The translations under genes were made by a program, and so were the position numbers. A stretch of DNA of 64,000 bases from Peribacillus muralis (GTDB taxonomy: Bacteria > Bacillota > Bacilli > Bacillales > DSM-1321). This document shows positions 1 to 8,450 of this stretch, piece by piece. The stretch spans positions 249,405 to 313,404 of the forward strand of contig NZ_LMBV01000002.1 in NCBI RefSeq assembly GCF_001439925.1, in the 5' to 3' direction. The notes under the pieces were generated by a model. That model had not been told where the DNA came from and made no database searches. It saw only the letters and a list, made by a program, of their open reading frames with translations. The stretch's first letter is position 1; every line of letters starts with the position of its first letter.

Positions 1-47
1 ACTATATAATGTGGACCTGTTGCGGATCCCTTTTTTGTCGAAAAATC

Positions 48-196
48 GATAAATCGCCGAATTCGTAGATAAAAGGTCCAGAATCGTAGATAAATCGCTG
101 AATTTGCAGATAAAAGGTCCATAATTGTAGATAAATCACCGAATTCGCAGATAAAATGATGAATTCGCAGATAAAGGTACCAAATTCGTAGAAAAA
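48..196. repeat. Array of 20-21-bp units (minus-strand orientation)
   Basis: The hexamer GATAAA, or a close variant, recurs at 48, 68, 89, 109, 130, 150, 170 and 191, a regular 20-21-bp period. Each unit also carries AATTCGyAG just before it. Reverse-complemented, the core reads TTTATCTGCGAATT, resembling the TTTATTCGTGAATTT units near 13.9, 42 and 56.7 kb. No long ORF crosses it. It fills most of the 280 bases before the first gene, and no clear promoter was recognised there. Confidence 0.75.
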
Positions 197-280
197 TTCG
201 CAGATTAACTGTCATTTGAAGGGATATTCCTTGCAGTTGTCGAATCATGTTGGGAGAAATATAGATTGGAGTGATGAATA

Positions 281-1249
281 TTGATTGTAAAACAACGAAA
301 AGTACCGCTTACCATCCTCAAATTACGTATTTTGGCGCGCAGGCTTCCATCTAATCATCCTAAAATGTCCTCCATCATAAATGATCTCAAAAAAAGGGAA
401 GCGGGCTATAAAGGGGAGTGTTCCATTGACTTTCCATTAAGCTTTTTAGAACCGAAAAGTCATTTCATCTTCCACGATTTACGGCTGCAGGACCAATCCC
501 GTTTTTTTCAAATGGATACCTTGATCGTGACGAAGAAATTCGCCCTTATTATTGAAGTGAAGAATATAACGGGCATGATCTATTTTGATCATCATTTCAA
601 TCAGCTCATCCGAACGAAAGATGGAGTAGAGTCGGCGTTTCCGGATCCTCTCATTCAAGTCAGCCGCCAGGAATCACAGTTGCAGAATTGGTTTTTGGAA
701 TATGGCTTTCCAGCACTTCCGATTCTTTCATTGATTGTCATCAGTAATCCCCAAACCATCATTCGTACCTCTCCTGAAAACCGCAGGCTTCACGACAAAG
801 TCATCCATCGGGATGCGCTTTCCGCTAAAATTAAGCAACTTGAAAAATCCATGACAAAAACCATATTAGATGATAAAACGTTAAAGAAGGCTGTTCGCGT
901 CATTAATAAACAGCATATCGAGGCCGATTTTTCCATTCTTGAACGGTACAAACTTACCGGAAGTGATCTAATAAAAGGGATGGTTTGCGACAATTGTAAC
1001 AGTCACCAGTTATTTAGGAGACAAGGTACATGGATTTGCAATCAATGCGGCCTAGCCAGTAAGGATGCACATATTCAAGCTTTACGAGATTATTTTTATT
1101 TAATCGGTCCGACTATCACGAATCGGCAGCTGCGGGATTTTTTGAACATTCCTTCCGCATCCACTGCAACGCGAGTCCTGCAATCATTGAATCTGACAAG
1201 CAGTGGTGTGAATAAGGGGAGGGTGTACAGCCTGTTTTTTGATGAGTGA
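281..1249 (+). CDS. NERD-domain protein with C-terminal zinc ribbon
   Basis: This 322-residue protein looks like a nuclease-related-domain (NERD) protein. The N-terminal half carries the typical core, with IEVKN near residue 91 and a following QVSRQESQL stretch around 127-135, which resembles the restriction-endonuclease-like fold. Near residues 236-257 two CxxC pairs (CDNC and CNQC) form a zinc ribbon, and a short helical region follows. The start is TTG, supported by GGAG nine bases upstream; no in-frame ATG lies nearby. It stands alone, with a weak hairpin at 1241-1262 after the stop. NERD proteins are thought to act on DNA, but their function is mostly unknown, so only the domain assignment is firm. 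Confidence 0.75.
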   Translation: MIVKQRKVPLTILKLRILARRLPSNHPKMSSIINDLKKREAGYKGECSIDFPLSFLEPKSHFIFHDLRLQDQSRFFQMDTLIVTKKFALIIEVKNITGMIYFDHHFNQLIRTKDGVESAFPDPLIQVSRQESQLQNWFLEYGFPALPILSLIVISNPQTIIRTSPENRRLHDKVIHRDALSAKIKQLEKSMTKTILDDKTLKKAVRVINKQHIEADFSILERYKLTGSDLIKGMVCDNCNSHQLFRRQGTWICNQCGLASKDAHIQALRDYFYLIGPTITNRQLRDFLNIPSASTATRVLQSLNLTSSGVNKGRVYSLFFDE

Positions 1250-1328
1250 TCATGAACTCATCTTCAATCATTTTTCAATATTCACTATCCTCGCAGCTAC
1301 GTTTAAATTTCCCAATCCACTACAAAAC

Positions 1329-1366
1329 AAAGACTCAAAAGAAGAATAAACTTCTCTTAAGTCTTT
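1329..1366 (-). terminator. Terminator of the fdhF-DUF1641 operon
   Basis: The arms AAAGACT (1329-1335) and AGTCTTT (1360-1366) pair, with an inner GAAG/CTTC stem. On the minus strand a T-rich tail follows. It lies just beyond the DUF1641 stop. Confidence 0.6.
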
Positions 1367-1375
1367 GCTCCGATC

Positions 1376-1852
1376 CTATTCCTTCAATTCCTTGCCCATT
1401 CCTTTCAAGAAGTTAACACCAAAACCGATCGCCCGGTTTATGTCGGGATCATTCAATGTTTTCATTAAATCGAGTACGCCGATTTTCTTTTCGCTTTGGA
1501 GGAACTTGTTTCCTTCTTCGATTCCTGCGAGTGCACTGTTCAGCAGTTTCGTCGATTGTGCGGCATCGGTGTTCATCAAGGCACCTGTTGCCCCCATCAG
1601 GGTATTGATCAGGTTTGTGACAGGCGGTTTTGTCACTTGTTCAAGGGCGATTTTTGCAATTTGTTCTTTTCCTTGAAGCATGGAGGTCGCAGCTTCGAAT
1701 ACTCCGGTGTCATTCAGTTGATTGACGATTTTAAACATATTGTGTAAGGCATCCTCATGATTGGCGATCAGTGTTTTTAGTTCTTCTAGTTTTTGGAGCT
1801 TCTCTTCTTCCTCCGTCAGCGGATTGTGGATTTCCGTAATGGGAGCTGCCAT
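1376..1852 (-). CDS. DUF1641 protein, partner subunit of formate dehydrogenase
   Basis: A 158-residue, mostly helical protein of the DUF1641 (YjgD/YrhD) family. It has an acidic, coiled-coil-prone N-terminus (EEEEKLQKLEELK) and a glycine-rich middle with NTLMGATGALMN. In B. subtilis such genes sit directly behind yjgC/yrhE-type formate dehydrogenase genes and are thought to provide an accessory or membrane-linking subunit. The same arrangement occurs here, with the gene 18 bases after the fdhF stop. GTG at 1861 and ATG at 1852 are both in frame. The ATG is chosen because AAGGAGGG lies eight bases before it. No catalytic residues are visible. Confidence 0.85.
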   Translation of the reverse strand: MAAPITEIHNPLTEEEEKLQKLEELKTLIANHEDALHNMFKIVNQLNDTGVFEAATSMLQGKEQIAKIALEQVTKPPVTNLINTLMGATGALMNTDAAQSTKLLNSALAGIEEGNKFLQSEKKIGVLDLMKTLNDPDINRAIGFGVNFLKGMGKELKE

Positions 1853-1870
1853 GAACATCACCCTCCTTGT

Positions 1871-4810
1871 CTATTTTTCCGTTAAATGAACATACCCTGG
1901 ACGGGCCCACTTCCGCTCAACCTCGACACCATTTTGCGGATGTCTTTTTTTATTCCGTGGATTTGTATCCGGTAGCGGGGTATCTCCGCTTGCGCGTAAC
2001 ACTTCCATGCGGACCATCGTTTGTTTGTAAGCGGGCGTGCTTGTACGCCGATCATAAATGGGGCCGGTCAGGAAGTTGATGGCAGAGTCTTTATCGACGG
2101 AATTCATCGGTAAAAATAGCTCATTGTTTTTTACCCTGTCCGTGATCAGCACCTTTAATTTAACGGCTCCGAACGGTGATACTAAGCGGACGAGTCCACC
2201 ATCACTGACTTTCCGCTCACTAGCCAGCTTTGGTGACATCTCAACGAAAATGTCAGGAACTTTAGATTGAATACCAATCGATTTATTCGTCATATTTCCT
2301 TCATGGAAATGCTCCAGCATGCGCCCGTTGTTAATATGAAGATCAAATTCCGCTGGGAACTGAGCAGGTTCCACCCAATCAGATAGCGCAAAACGGGCTT
2401 TCTTATCGGGAAAGTTAAAGCCATCCACATAAAGAAGCGGCGTGCTGTCTCCGTCATGGCTGCCCCAGAGGAAGCTGTTCCAGCCTTCGAGCACACGGTA
2501 ATTGGCTTGACTGAATATTGGCGAAAGGCTTGCCATTTCCGCATAGATTTCACTAGGGTGATTATAGTTCCAATCCGTTCCCAAACGCTTGGCGATCTCC
2601 TGGGTGATCCACCAATCCGCTTTAGCTTCTCCTAAAGTGGGCAGTGCTTGGTATAGACGCTGAACACGCCGCTCCGTATTGGTGAACGTTCCATCTTTTT
2701 CAAGAGAGGGAGCTCCGGGTAATACAACATCAGCATATTGTGCGGTTCTGGAAAGGAAAATATCTTGAACCACGAAGAAATCCAGGCTTGATAATACTTC
2801 ATGGACGTGATTGGCATCAGAATCGACAAGTGCCATATCTTCACCGACAAGGTACATCGCTTTCATGTCGCCTTTTTCAATGGCGTGAAGCATTTCGATA
2901 TGGTTCATGCCTGGTTTGCCATCAATTGTTACACCGTAAGCTTTTTCGAATTTGGCGCGTGCCGCGTCATCGGAAATATGCTGGTATCCGGGAAGCCATG
3001 TCGGGAGCGTCCCCATATCGCAAGCGCCTTGTACATTGTTATGGCCGCGAAGCGGATAAGCTCCAGCTCCTTTGCGGCGGTAGTTTCCTGTAGCCAGTAG
3101 CAGGTTGGAAATGGCAGCCGACGTATCGGAGCCTCCAGTGTTTTGGGTTACACCCATCCCCCATAAAATGCAGGTCCCATCGGCATCACGGATCATTTCA
3201 GCTATTTGCATCAAAGCTTCTTTTGGCAGTCCTGTGTGCATTTCCGCATATTCGAGGGTGTATTTCTCAAGTACTTCTTTATAATCGTCGAAGAAATTCA
3301 CATTTTCATTAATGAATTCCTGATCATGCCAGCCTTGGTCGATACTATATTTTGTAATTGCCATCAACCAGACCTGGTCGGTACCTTGCTTAGGGCTGAT
3401 GTGAAGGTCGGAACGCTCCGCCATTTCATTCTTCCTGATATCCGCTACGATGAGTTTTTGGCCGTGTAGCTTATGGGCGCGCTTCACGCGTGTCGCCAGT
3501 ACGGGATGCCCTTCAGCCGGATTCGCCCCGACGATGATGACAAGACCTGCCGAAGCGATATCCTTGATCGTTCCGGCATCTCCACCCATTCCAACCGTAC
3601 GGAACAATCCGTCTGTAGCCGGTGATTGACAATAGCGAGAGCAATTGTCGACGTTATTCGTCTCGAAGACTTGCCGTGCCAGCTTTTGAATGACATAGTT
3701 TTCTTCATTCGTAATCTTCGAGGAAGAAATGAAGCCTACGGAATTACCGCCGTGCTGTTGTTTGATCGAACCTAGCCGTGAGGCAATCAAATCCAATGCT
3801 TCTTCCCAGCTTGATTCGACGAATTTGCCATTTTTCCGAATCAGGGGCTTAGTCAAACGTTTCTCGGAGTTTACGAAATCCCAGCCGAATTTCCCTTTGA
3901 CACAAGTGGAAATCGCATTAACGGGGGCTTCATGAGTCGGTTGGATTTTAAGGATTTTCCGACCCTTTGTCCAAACCTCGAATGAGCAGCCAACCCCGCA
4001 GAATGTACAGACCGTTTTTGTTTTCTTCGTCCGTTTCTCACGCATTGCCGCCTCGATTTCCGAAAGGGCAAAAATCCCGCTGTACCCAGGCTCCACTTCT
4101 TTGACAAGGTCAATCATTGGTTCGAGCAAATCGTTTTTTATACCTGACATGAACCCAGCCTCGCCGAGCATGGATTTCTCCATTAATGCATTACACGGAC
4201 AAATCGTTACGCACTGTCCGCAGCCTACACATGATGAGTTGTTGATTTCAGTTCCTTCATCCCAAATGACCCGTGGGCGATCTGCTGCCCAATCGATGGA
4301 TAGCGTCTCGTTGACCTGAAGGTTTTGGCACACTTCGACACATTGACCGCAGGCAATGCATTGATTGGCATCATAGCGGTAAAATGGATGAGACATATCG
4401 ACATCAGCCGGTTTCACTTTCGGTGTGTAAGGATATTTTTGGTGTTCGATTTTCATCAATTCTGCCGTGTTATGAAGTTTGCAATTACCGTTATTGTTAT
4501 CACATACGGTACAGTATAATGAGTGATTTTCCAGGATCCGGTCCATTGCCTCGGTTTGGGCTTCTTTCGCCTTGCTTGAATCCAAGGCGATATTCATCCC
4601 GCTCACTGCCACAGTCGAACATGACCGTACGAGGTTCCCATCGACCTCGACAATGCAAGTGTCACAGGTTTGGATCGGATCGACCTCAGGGACATAACAA
4701 ATCTGGGGATGGGCCAGCCCATTTTGATTAATAACCTCCAGTATCGTTTCTCCGGTTTTTGCCGTATAAGCCAATCCATTGATTTTAAATGTGCTAATCG
4801 AATTGCTCAT
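1871..4810 (-). CDS. fdhF: Formate dehydrogenase, molybdopterin catalytic subunit (Cys type)
   Basis: A 979-residue molybdopterin oxidoreductase of the YjgC/YrhE type, predicted to oxidise formate to CO2. Domain order is visible. A 2Fe-2S ferredoxin domain has C38, C49, C52 and C64. A further Cys/His cluster follows around 100-113. Two 4Fe-4S motifs, CIACGQC and CVGCGQC, lie at about 151-157 and 194-200. The CTFCGVGC motif at 268-275 opens the bis-MGD catalytic domain, which runs to the C-terminus. C394 in CSRYCQSP aligns with the selenocysteine of E. coli FdhF, so this is a cysteine enzyme. The next residue is Gln where classical enzymes have His. It is co-transcribed with the DUF1641 gene. 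The ATG start has GGGGGAA upstream. Confidence 0.92.
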   Translation of the reverse strand: MSNSISTFKINGLAYTAKTGETILEVINQNGLAHPQICYVPEVDPIQTCDTCIVEVDGNLVRSCSTVAVSGMNIALDSSKAKEAQTEAMDRILENHSLYCTVCDNNNGNCKLHNTAELMKIEHQKYPYTPKVKPADVDMSHPFYRYDANQCIACGQCVEVCQNLQVNETLSIDWAADRPRVIWDEGTEINNSSCVGCGQCVTICPCNALMEKSMLGEAGFMSGIKNDLLEPMIDLVKEVEPGYSGIFALSEIEAAMREKRTKKTKTVCTFCGVGCSFEVWTKGRKILKIQPTHEAPVNAISTCVKGKFGWDFVNSEKRLTKPLIRKNGKFVESSWEEALDLIASRLGSIKQQHGGNSVGFISSSKITNEENYVIQKLARQVFETNNVDNCSRYCQSPATDGLFRTVGMGGDAGTIKDIASAGLVIIVGANPAEGHPVLATRVKRAHKLHGQKLIVADIRKNEMAERSDLHISPKQGTDQVWLMAITKYSIDQGWHDQEFINENVNFFDDYKEVLEKYTLEYAEMHTGLPKEALMQIAEMIRDADGTCILWGMGVTQNTGGSDTSAAISNLLLATGNYRRKGAGAYPLRGHNNVQGACDMGTLPTWLPGYQHISDDAARAKFEKAYGVTIDGKPGMNHIEMLHAIEKGDMKAMYLVGEDMALVDSDANHVHEVLSSLDFFVVQDIFLSRTAQYADVVLPGAPSLEKDGTFTNTERRVQRLYQALPTLGEAKADWWITQEIAKRLGTDWNYNHPSEIYAEMASLSPIFSQANYRVLEGWNSFLWGSHDGDSTPLLYVDGFNFPDKKARFALSDWVEPAQFPAEFDLHINNGRMLEHFHEGNMTNKSIGIQSKVPDIFVEMSPKLASERKVSDGGLVRLVSPFGAVKLKVLITDRVKNNELFLPMNSVDKDSAINFLTGPIYDRRTSTPAYKQTMVRMEVLRASGDTPLPDTNPRNKKRHPQNGVEVERKWARPGYVHLTEK

Positions 4811-4842
4811 GATATTTCCCCCTTTTTAGCAAAAAACCACAC

Positions 4843-4900
4843 AAAAAAACCACCATGATCATACCTCCGCCTCTAAAAACGATGGTGTATGTCATGGTGG
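4843..4900 (-). promoter_or_regulatory. Terminator-like hairpin in the fdhF leader (candidate attenuator)
   Basis: On the minus strand, CCACCATGACATAC (4900 to 4887) pairs with GTATGATCATGGTGG (4864 to 4850) with one bulge. The loop is 22 nt, and seven T follow at 4849-4843. This is an intrinsic terminator shape inside the fdhF 5' leader. The upstream gene is divergent, so no other minus-strand gene could use it. A second hairpin (GAAAGCA/TGCTTTC, 4937-4955, followed by T5) sits near the predicted 5' end. Attenuation is inferred; the controlling ligand or protein is unknown. Confidence 0.55.
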
Positions 4901-4964
4901 AATAGTTTAATAGCAAAGCTTATGGATGATGAAAAAGAAAGCAAAACCTGCTTTCATCACTGAT

Positions 4965-4993
4965 AGTATACCTTTATTTACAAAAAGATACAA
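4965..4993 (-). promoter_or_regulatory. Predicted sigma-A promoter of fdhF
   Basis: On the minus strand, TTGTAT (4993-4988) and TATACT (4970-4965) are separated by 17 bases. This predicts a leader of about 150 nt before the fdhF ATG. Confidence 0.6.
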
Positions 4994-5145
4994 TCTTGCA
5001 CAGAAGCTATCGTTTCCAAAATACCTTTCGTTTTTTTTGCTTGGTCATTTATGATAGAGATATATAGCAGGCAAGAACTCCGTGAAATCTTCCGGATGAA
5101 GTGGAAAAACTGGATCATCGAGATAAACGTATCGGGGGGAGCACT

Positions 5146-6018
5146 ATGAATGAAAGAGACTGGCATATTTTAAAGGTATTGCATGAACAGAAGAATATTA
5201 CGAAAACGGCGCAAAGTTTATATATCTCCCAGCCTTCTTTAACGAAACGGATCCAGCAAATGGAGAAGGAGTTTCATTTGAAGATTGTGGAGCGGGGAGC
5301 AAGGGGCGTGCAGTTCACTCCTCAAGGGGAATACTTGGCGAACTGTGCTGAGGAGATGCTGATCAGGCTGCGGGAAATCAAAGAGACGGCGTTCAATATG
5401 GGACAGGAAATCAGTGGTACATTACGGCTGGGAGTTTCCAATTACATTACGCTGCATAAGCTGCCCGGATTGCTGAAAATGTTTCGTGAGCGATATCCGT
5501 TGGTGGATTTCCATGTGACTACAGGCTGGAGCAATGAAGTACTGAACCTCATTTATAAGGAAGAAGTCCACGTCGGGATCGTTCGGGGCGATTACCAGTG
5601 GTCAGGCGCGAAGCATCACCTTTTTGAAGAGACGATTTGCATTGCGTCCAAGGAAAAAGTCGCAGTCGGGGACCTGCCCTCATTGCCGAGAATCGATTAC
5701 AAAACCGATGCACTGCTAAAAGCTATGATCGATGATTGGTGGAGAAATAATTTTCAAGGTCCACCTTTAGTTGGGATGGAGGTGGACAAAGGGGATACTT
5801 GCAAGGAAATGGTCAAAAATGGGCTGGGGTATGGAATCCTGCCAAGTGTTTTATTGGAGCACGACCGAACCCTTCGGCAATTGGACCTGAGGGATGGGCA
5901 AGGAAATCCGCTTATTCGCAATACATGGATGTTATATCATGAAAAGTCGCTGGAATTTAAGCTGGTCAACGAATTTGTCCGCTTTGTCGAGGGCGTTGAT
6001 TTCATGAGAGATCTATAA
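5146..6018 (+). CDS. LysR-family transcriptional regulator
   Basis: A 290-residue LysR-type regulator. The N-terminal winged helix-turn-helix is clear (ITKTAQSLYISQPSLTKRIQ, about residues 18-37), followed by an effector-binding domain that starts near SGTLRLGVSN. The ATG at 5146 is chosen because a GGGGGGAG stretch lies just upstream; an in-frame GTG at 5101 has no such site. It is divergent from the formate dehydrogenase operon and followed by an AEC transporter gene. It could therefore regulate either neighbour. The typical LysR habit of controlling a divergent gene favours fdhF, but the sequence does not settle this. Confidence 0.88.
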   Translation: MNERDWHILKVLHEQKNITKTAQSLYISQPSLTKRIQQMEKEFHLKIVERGARGVQFTPQGEYLANCAEEMLIRLREIKETAFNMGQEISGTLRLGVSNYITLHKLPGLLKMFRERYPLVDFHVTTGWSNEVLNLIYKEEVHVGIVRGDYQWSGAKHHLFEETICIASKEKVAVGDLPSLPRIDYKTDALLKAMIDDWWRNNFQGPPLVGMEVDKGDTCKEMVKNGLGYGILPSVLLEHDRTLRQLDLRDGQGNPLIRNTWMLYHEKSLEFKLVNEFVRFVEGVDFMRDL

Positions 6019-6022
6019 GGGA

Positions 6023-6047
6023 AGCGCAGAAATTTCTGCGCTTTTTT
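6023..6047 (+). terminator. Terminator after the LysR gene
   Basis: A perfect AGCGCAGAAA/TTTCTGCGCT inverted repeat is followed by TTTTTT, immediately after the stop codon. Confidence 0.9.
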
Positions 6048-6159
6048 GTCATTCCATTTTTGAATCGTTAACGATAATATATTGGTATTATAATTATGGC
6101 TTACACGGGATTATGATAGGAGGAAGGTACCAATCAGCAGGGAATGGAGAGGAAGTCAT

Positions 6160-7086
6160 GTGAATGTCCTGATTGTAATTGTATTGAATGTCATTGTGCC
6201 GGTCTTTTTCCTGATAGGGGCAGGGGCCATTCTTCATCGTAAATTCAAGCTTGATATGAATACGTTATCCAAATTGAACCACTTCCTGCTCATGCCGGCC
6301 ATTAGCTTTGTCAATATTTATCAAAGCAATATCGGCGGGGAGATGGTCGTCCAAATATTTAGCTTCCTCGCGCTGCAGGCACTATGTCTTATCATCGTGT
6401 GTACCGTGACTGCCAAACTGGCCAGGTTTGATCAAAGTCTCTCTGCCACGTTTAAAAATAGTGTGGTCTTAAATAACTCAGCCAATTTCGGACTGCCCGT
6501 CAGCCAGATGGTTTTTCATGGAAATGCCCTGGGTTTGTCGATTCAAGTGATCGTGATCATTTTTCAAAACCTGTTGACCTACACGTATGGATTGATGAAT
6601 TCCGTTTCTGTACATACAAAAAGTGCAAAGGGAGCCATTCGTGAATTTTTGAAAAATCCTATCATTTATGCTTTACTTGTCGGGTTTCTGTTTCAGGCAG
6701 TTTCTTTCAAAATTCCGCTATTTTTATGGACACCTATCGAGAATATCGCCAGTGCATTCATAGCCATAGCCCTGATTACCCTGGGTGCACAAAGCGCCTA
6801 CTTGAAAATAGCGCATTTCCCGCTTCCGCTTATCCTTAGCTTGGTTGGCAGGTTAATCCTTTCTCCATCCATCGCCTTCCTGATCATTCTCATGCTGGGC
6901 CTGGAAGGGACTGTTGCCCAAGGGTTATTTATCGCAAGCTCATTTCCGGCATCAAGAAACAGCGCATTATTCGCCTTGGAGTATGACAATCACCCGGAGT
7001 ATGCGGCACAGGCCGTCCTGATGTCCACCTTATTCAGCAGCATAACGGTAACGTTGGTCGTCTATTTATCGAAGCTGTTATTCTAG
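6160..7086 (+). CDS. AEC-family (auxin efflux carrier type) transporter
   Basis: A 308-residue integral membrane protein with about ten hydrophobic segments, matching the AEC (auxin efflux carrier/malonate transporter) family in length and pattern. Polar breaks such as NNSANFGLPVS near residue 107 and SFPASRNSALFALEYD near 265-280 are typical family motifs. Members export or import small organic acids, and the substrate here is unknown. The start is GTG preceded by GGAGAGGA. The gene lies 140 bases after the LysR gene and ends at its own terminator. Proximity to the formate dehydrogenase and LysR genes makes an organic-acid substrate attractive, but that is only inference. Confidence 0.85.
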   Translation: MNVLIVIVLNVIVPVFFLIGAGAILHRKFKLDMNTLSKLNHFLLMPAISFVNIYQSNIGGEMVVQIFSFLALQALCLIIVCTVTAKLARFDQSLSATFKNSVVLNNSANFGLPVSQMVFHGNALGLSIQVIVIIFQNLLTYTYGLMNSVSVHTKSAKGAIREFLKNPIIYALLVGFLFQAVSFKIPLFLWTPIENIASAFIAIALITLGAQSAYLKIAHFPLPLILSLVGRLILSPSIAFLIILMLGLEGTVAQGLFIASSFPASRNSALFALEYDNHPEYAAQAVLMSTLFSSITVTLVVYLSKLLF

Positions 7087-7100
7087 CAGGGATAATAATA

Positions 7101-7130
7101 ACGGGTTTGCTAGCAGCGAACCCGTTTTTT
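7101..7130 (+). terminator. Terminator after the AEC transporter
   Basis: The arms ACGGGTTTGC and GCGAACCCGT pair around a short loop and are followed by TTTTTT. Confidence 0.85.
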
Positions 7131-7191
7131 ACGTGTAAAAATGATGAAACGGGAAAAAATATATGAGAAAAGTGAGAGGGTAGACAAGGAT

Positions 7192-7257
7192 ATGACAATC
7201 GTCATCCAAGCTCATTGACGTTTATGACTACAGTCGATCCTTGATTATTCCTATACT
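7192..7257 (+). promoter_or_regulatory. des promoter with likely DesR operator
   Basis: A perfect palindrome ATGAC-AATC-GTCAT (7192-7205) and a second inverted pair TCAT (7212-7215)/ATGA (7224-7227) precede a good -10 box, TATACT (7252-7257). There is no good -35 box. That fits an activator-dependent promoter, as known for DesR control of des in B. subtilis. Binding itself is inferred. Confidence 0.6.
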
Positions 7258-7303
7258 TGAAATAAGAGAAACACTTCATATATCTAATTAAGAGGAGGAA
7301 GTC

Positions 7304-8356
7304 ATGAGTAACCATAATCAAAAACAACTGCGAAAAGATGTGGCCCCTTTTGAAAAATCCAATACTAAATCAAGTGTGAAGCAGCTGATGAATACATTTC
7401 CGCCATTTTTCCTGTTGTGGTTTTTAGCGTATCAGAGCTTATCCATTTCCTATTGGCTGACTCTTGCGTTCTCGATCCTTGCTTCAGGGTTCGTAATCAG
7501 GATTTTCATCATATTTCATGATTGCTGCCACCAATCGTTCTTTAAAAGCAGGAAGGCGAATAATATCCTCGGCACGATCAGCGGCATCGTCACATTATTT
7601 CCGTATGAACAATGGAAGCATAGCCACTCCATCCATCATGCCACCAGCAGTAATTTAAACAAACGCGGTACAGGTGATATTTGGGTCATGACCGTTGATG
7701 AATATGCAGCCGCCTCCTTTTGGGGACGTCTAGCTTACCGTTTATATCGAAACCCGATCGTCATGTTTGGTTTAGGGCCGTTTTATCTGTTCCTCGTCTC
7801 GAATCGCCTGAATGTAAAAGGCGCAAGAAAGAAAGAACGCATGAATACGTATTTGACAAATGCGGCCATCGTGGTGATTTATGGACTATTATGCGTGGCA
7901 ATCGGCTGGCAGGCATTTCTGATGATTCAAGCACCGATCCTGTTCATAGCGGGAGCACTGGGCATTTGGTTGTTTTATGTTCAGCATCAGTTTGAAGATT
8001 CTTATTTCGAGGAGGAAAAAGAATGGGATTACGTCAAGGCAGCCATTGATGGGAGTTCATATTATAAGCTACCTAAAGTACTGCAATGGGTGACCGGTAA
8101 TATCGGTTTCCATCACGTGCATCACCTTAGTCCAAGAGTGCCGAATTACAATTTGGAAAAAGTCCATGATTCCACCCTGCCTTTGCAGCAGGCAACGACG
8201 ATCACCCTTGGATCGAGCTTGAAGTCGCTTCGCTTCCGCCTTTATGACGGGGAAAACAAGACGTTTGTTGGCTTCAAGGAGATCAAGCAGCGTCTTAAGG
8301 AAGCAAAGCCAAAGGTGGAACTCAATAATAAACGTCCAAGTCTTCAAGAGAAGTAA
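7304..8356 (+). CDS. des: Acyl-lipid desaturase
   Basis: A 350-residue membrane fatty acid desaturase that introduces cis double bonds into existing phospholipid acyl chains at low temperature. The three histidine boxes of the di-iron site are visible: H72DCCH76, H106-S-H108 with H111H112, and H270HVHH274. Hydrophobic segments flank them. The ATG at 7304 has AAGAGGAGG just upstream. It is followed by its own terminator and then by desK and desR, the arrangement known from B. subtilis, where DesR activates des after a cold shift. Operator-like palindromes lie in front of the gene. Confidence 0.93.
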   Translation: MSNHNQKQLRKDVAPFEKSNTKSSVKQLMNTFPPFFLLWFLAYQSLSISYWLTLAFSILASGFVIRIFIIFHDCCHQSFFKSRKANNILGTISGIVTLFPYEQWKHSHSIHHATSSNLNKRGTGDIWVMTVDEYAAASFWGRLAYRLYRNPIVMFGLGPFYLFLVSNRLNVKGARKKERMNTYLTNAAIVVIYGLLCVAIGWQAFLMIQAPILFIAGALGIWLFYVQHQFEDSYFEEEKEWDYVKAAIDGSSYYKLPKVLQWVTGNIGFHHVHHLSPRVPNYNLEKVHDSTLPLQQATTITLGSSLKSLRFRLYDGENKTFVGFKEIKQRLKEAKPKVELNNKRPSLQEK

Positions 8357-8364
8357 ATACCTCG

Positions 8365-8402
8365 GCAAAAAACCATTCGATTTCCATTGGATGGTTTTTT
8401 GC
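8365..8402 (+). terminator. Terminator after des
   Basis: The arms GCAAAAAACCAT and ATGGTTTTTTGC form a long hairpin with an internal T-tract. The A-rich left arm suggests it may act in both directions. Confidence 0.8.
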
Positions 8403-8450
8403 TGAAACCACTTAGTATATACTAGAAATAAAAGAATTAGAGGCGGAGCC

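Noticed and set aside
6076-6100. PerR-like TTATAATTAT sequence before the AEC transporter
   Set aside because: Only half of the palindrome is present; it is more simply a -10 region in AT-rich DNA.
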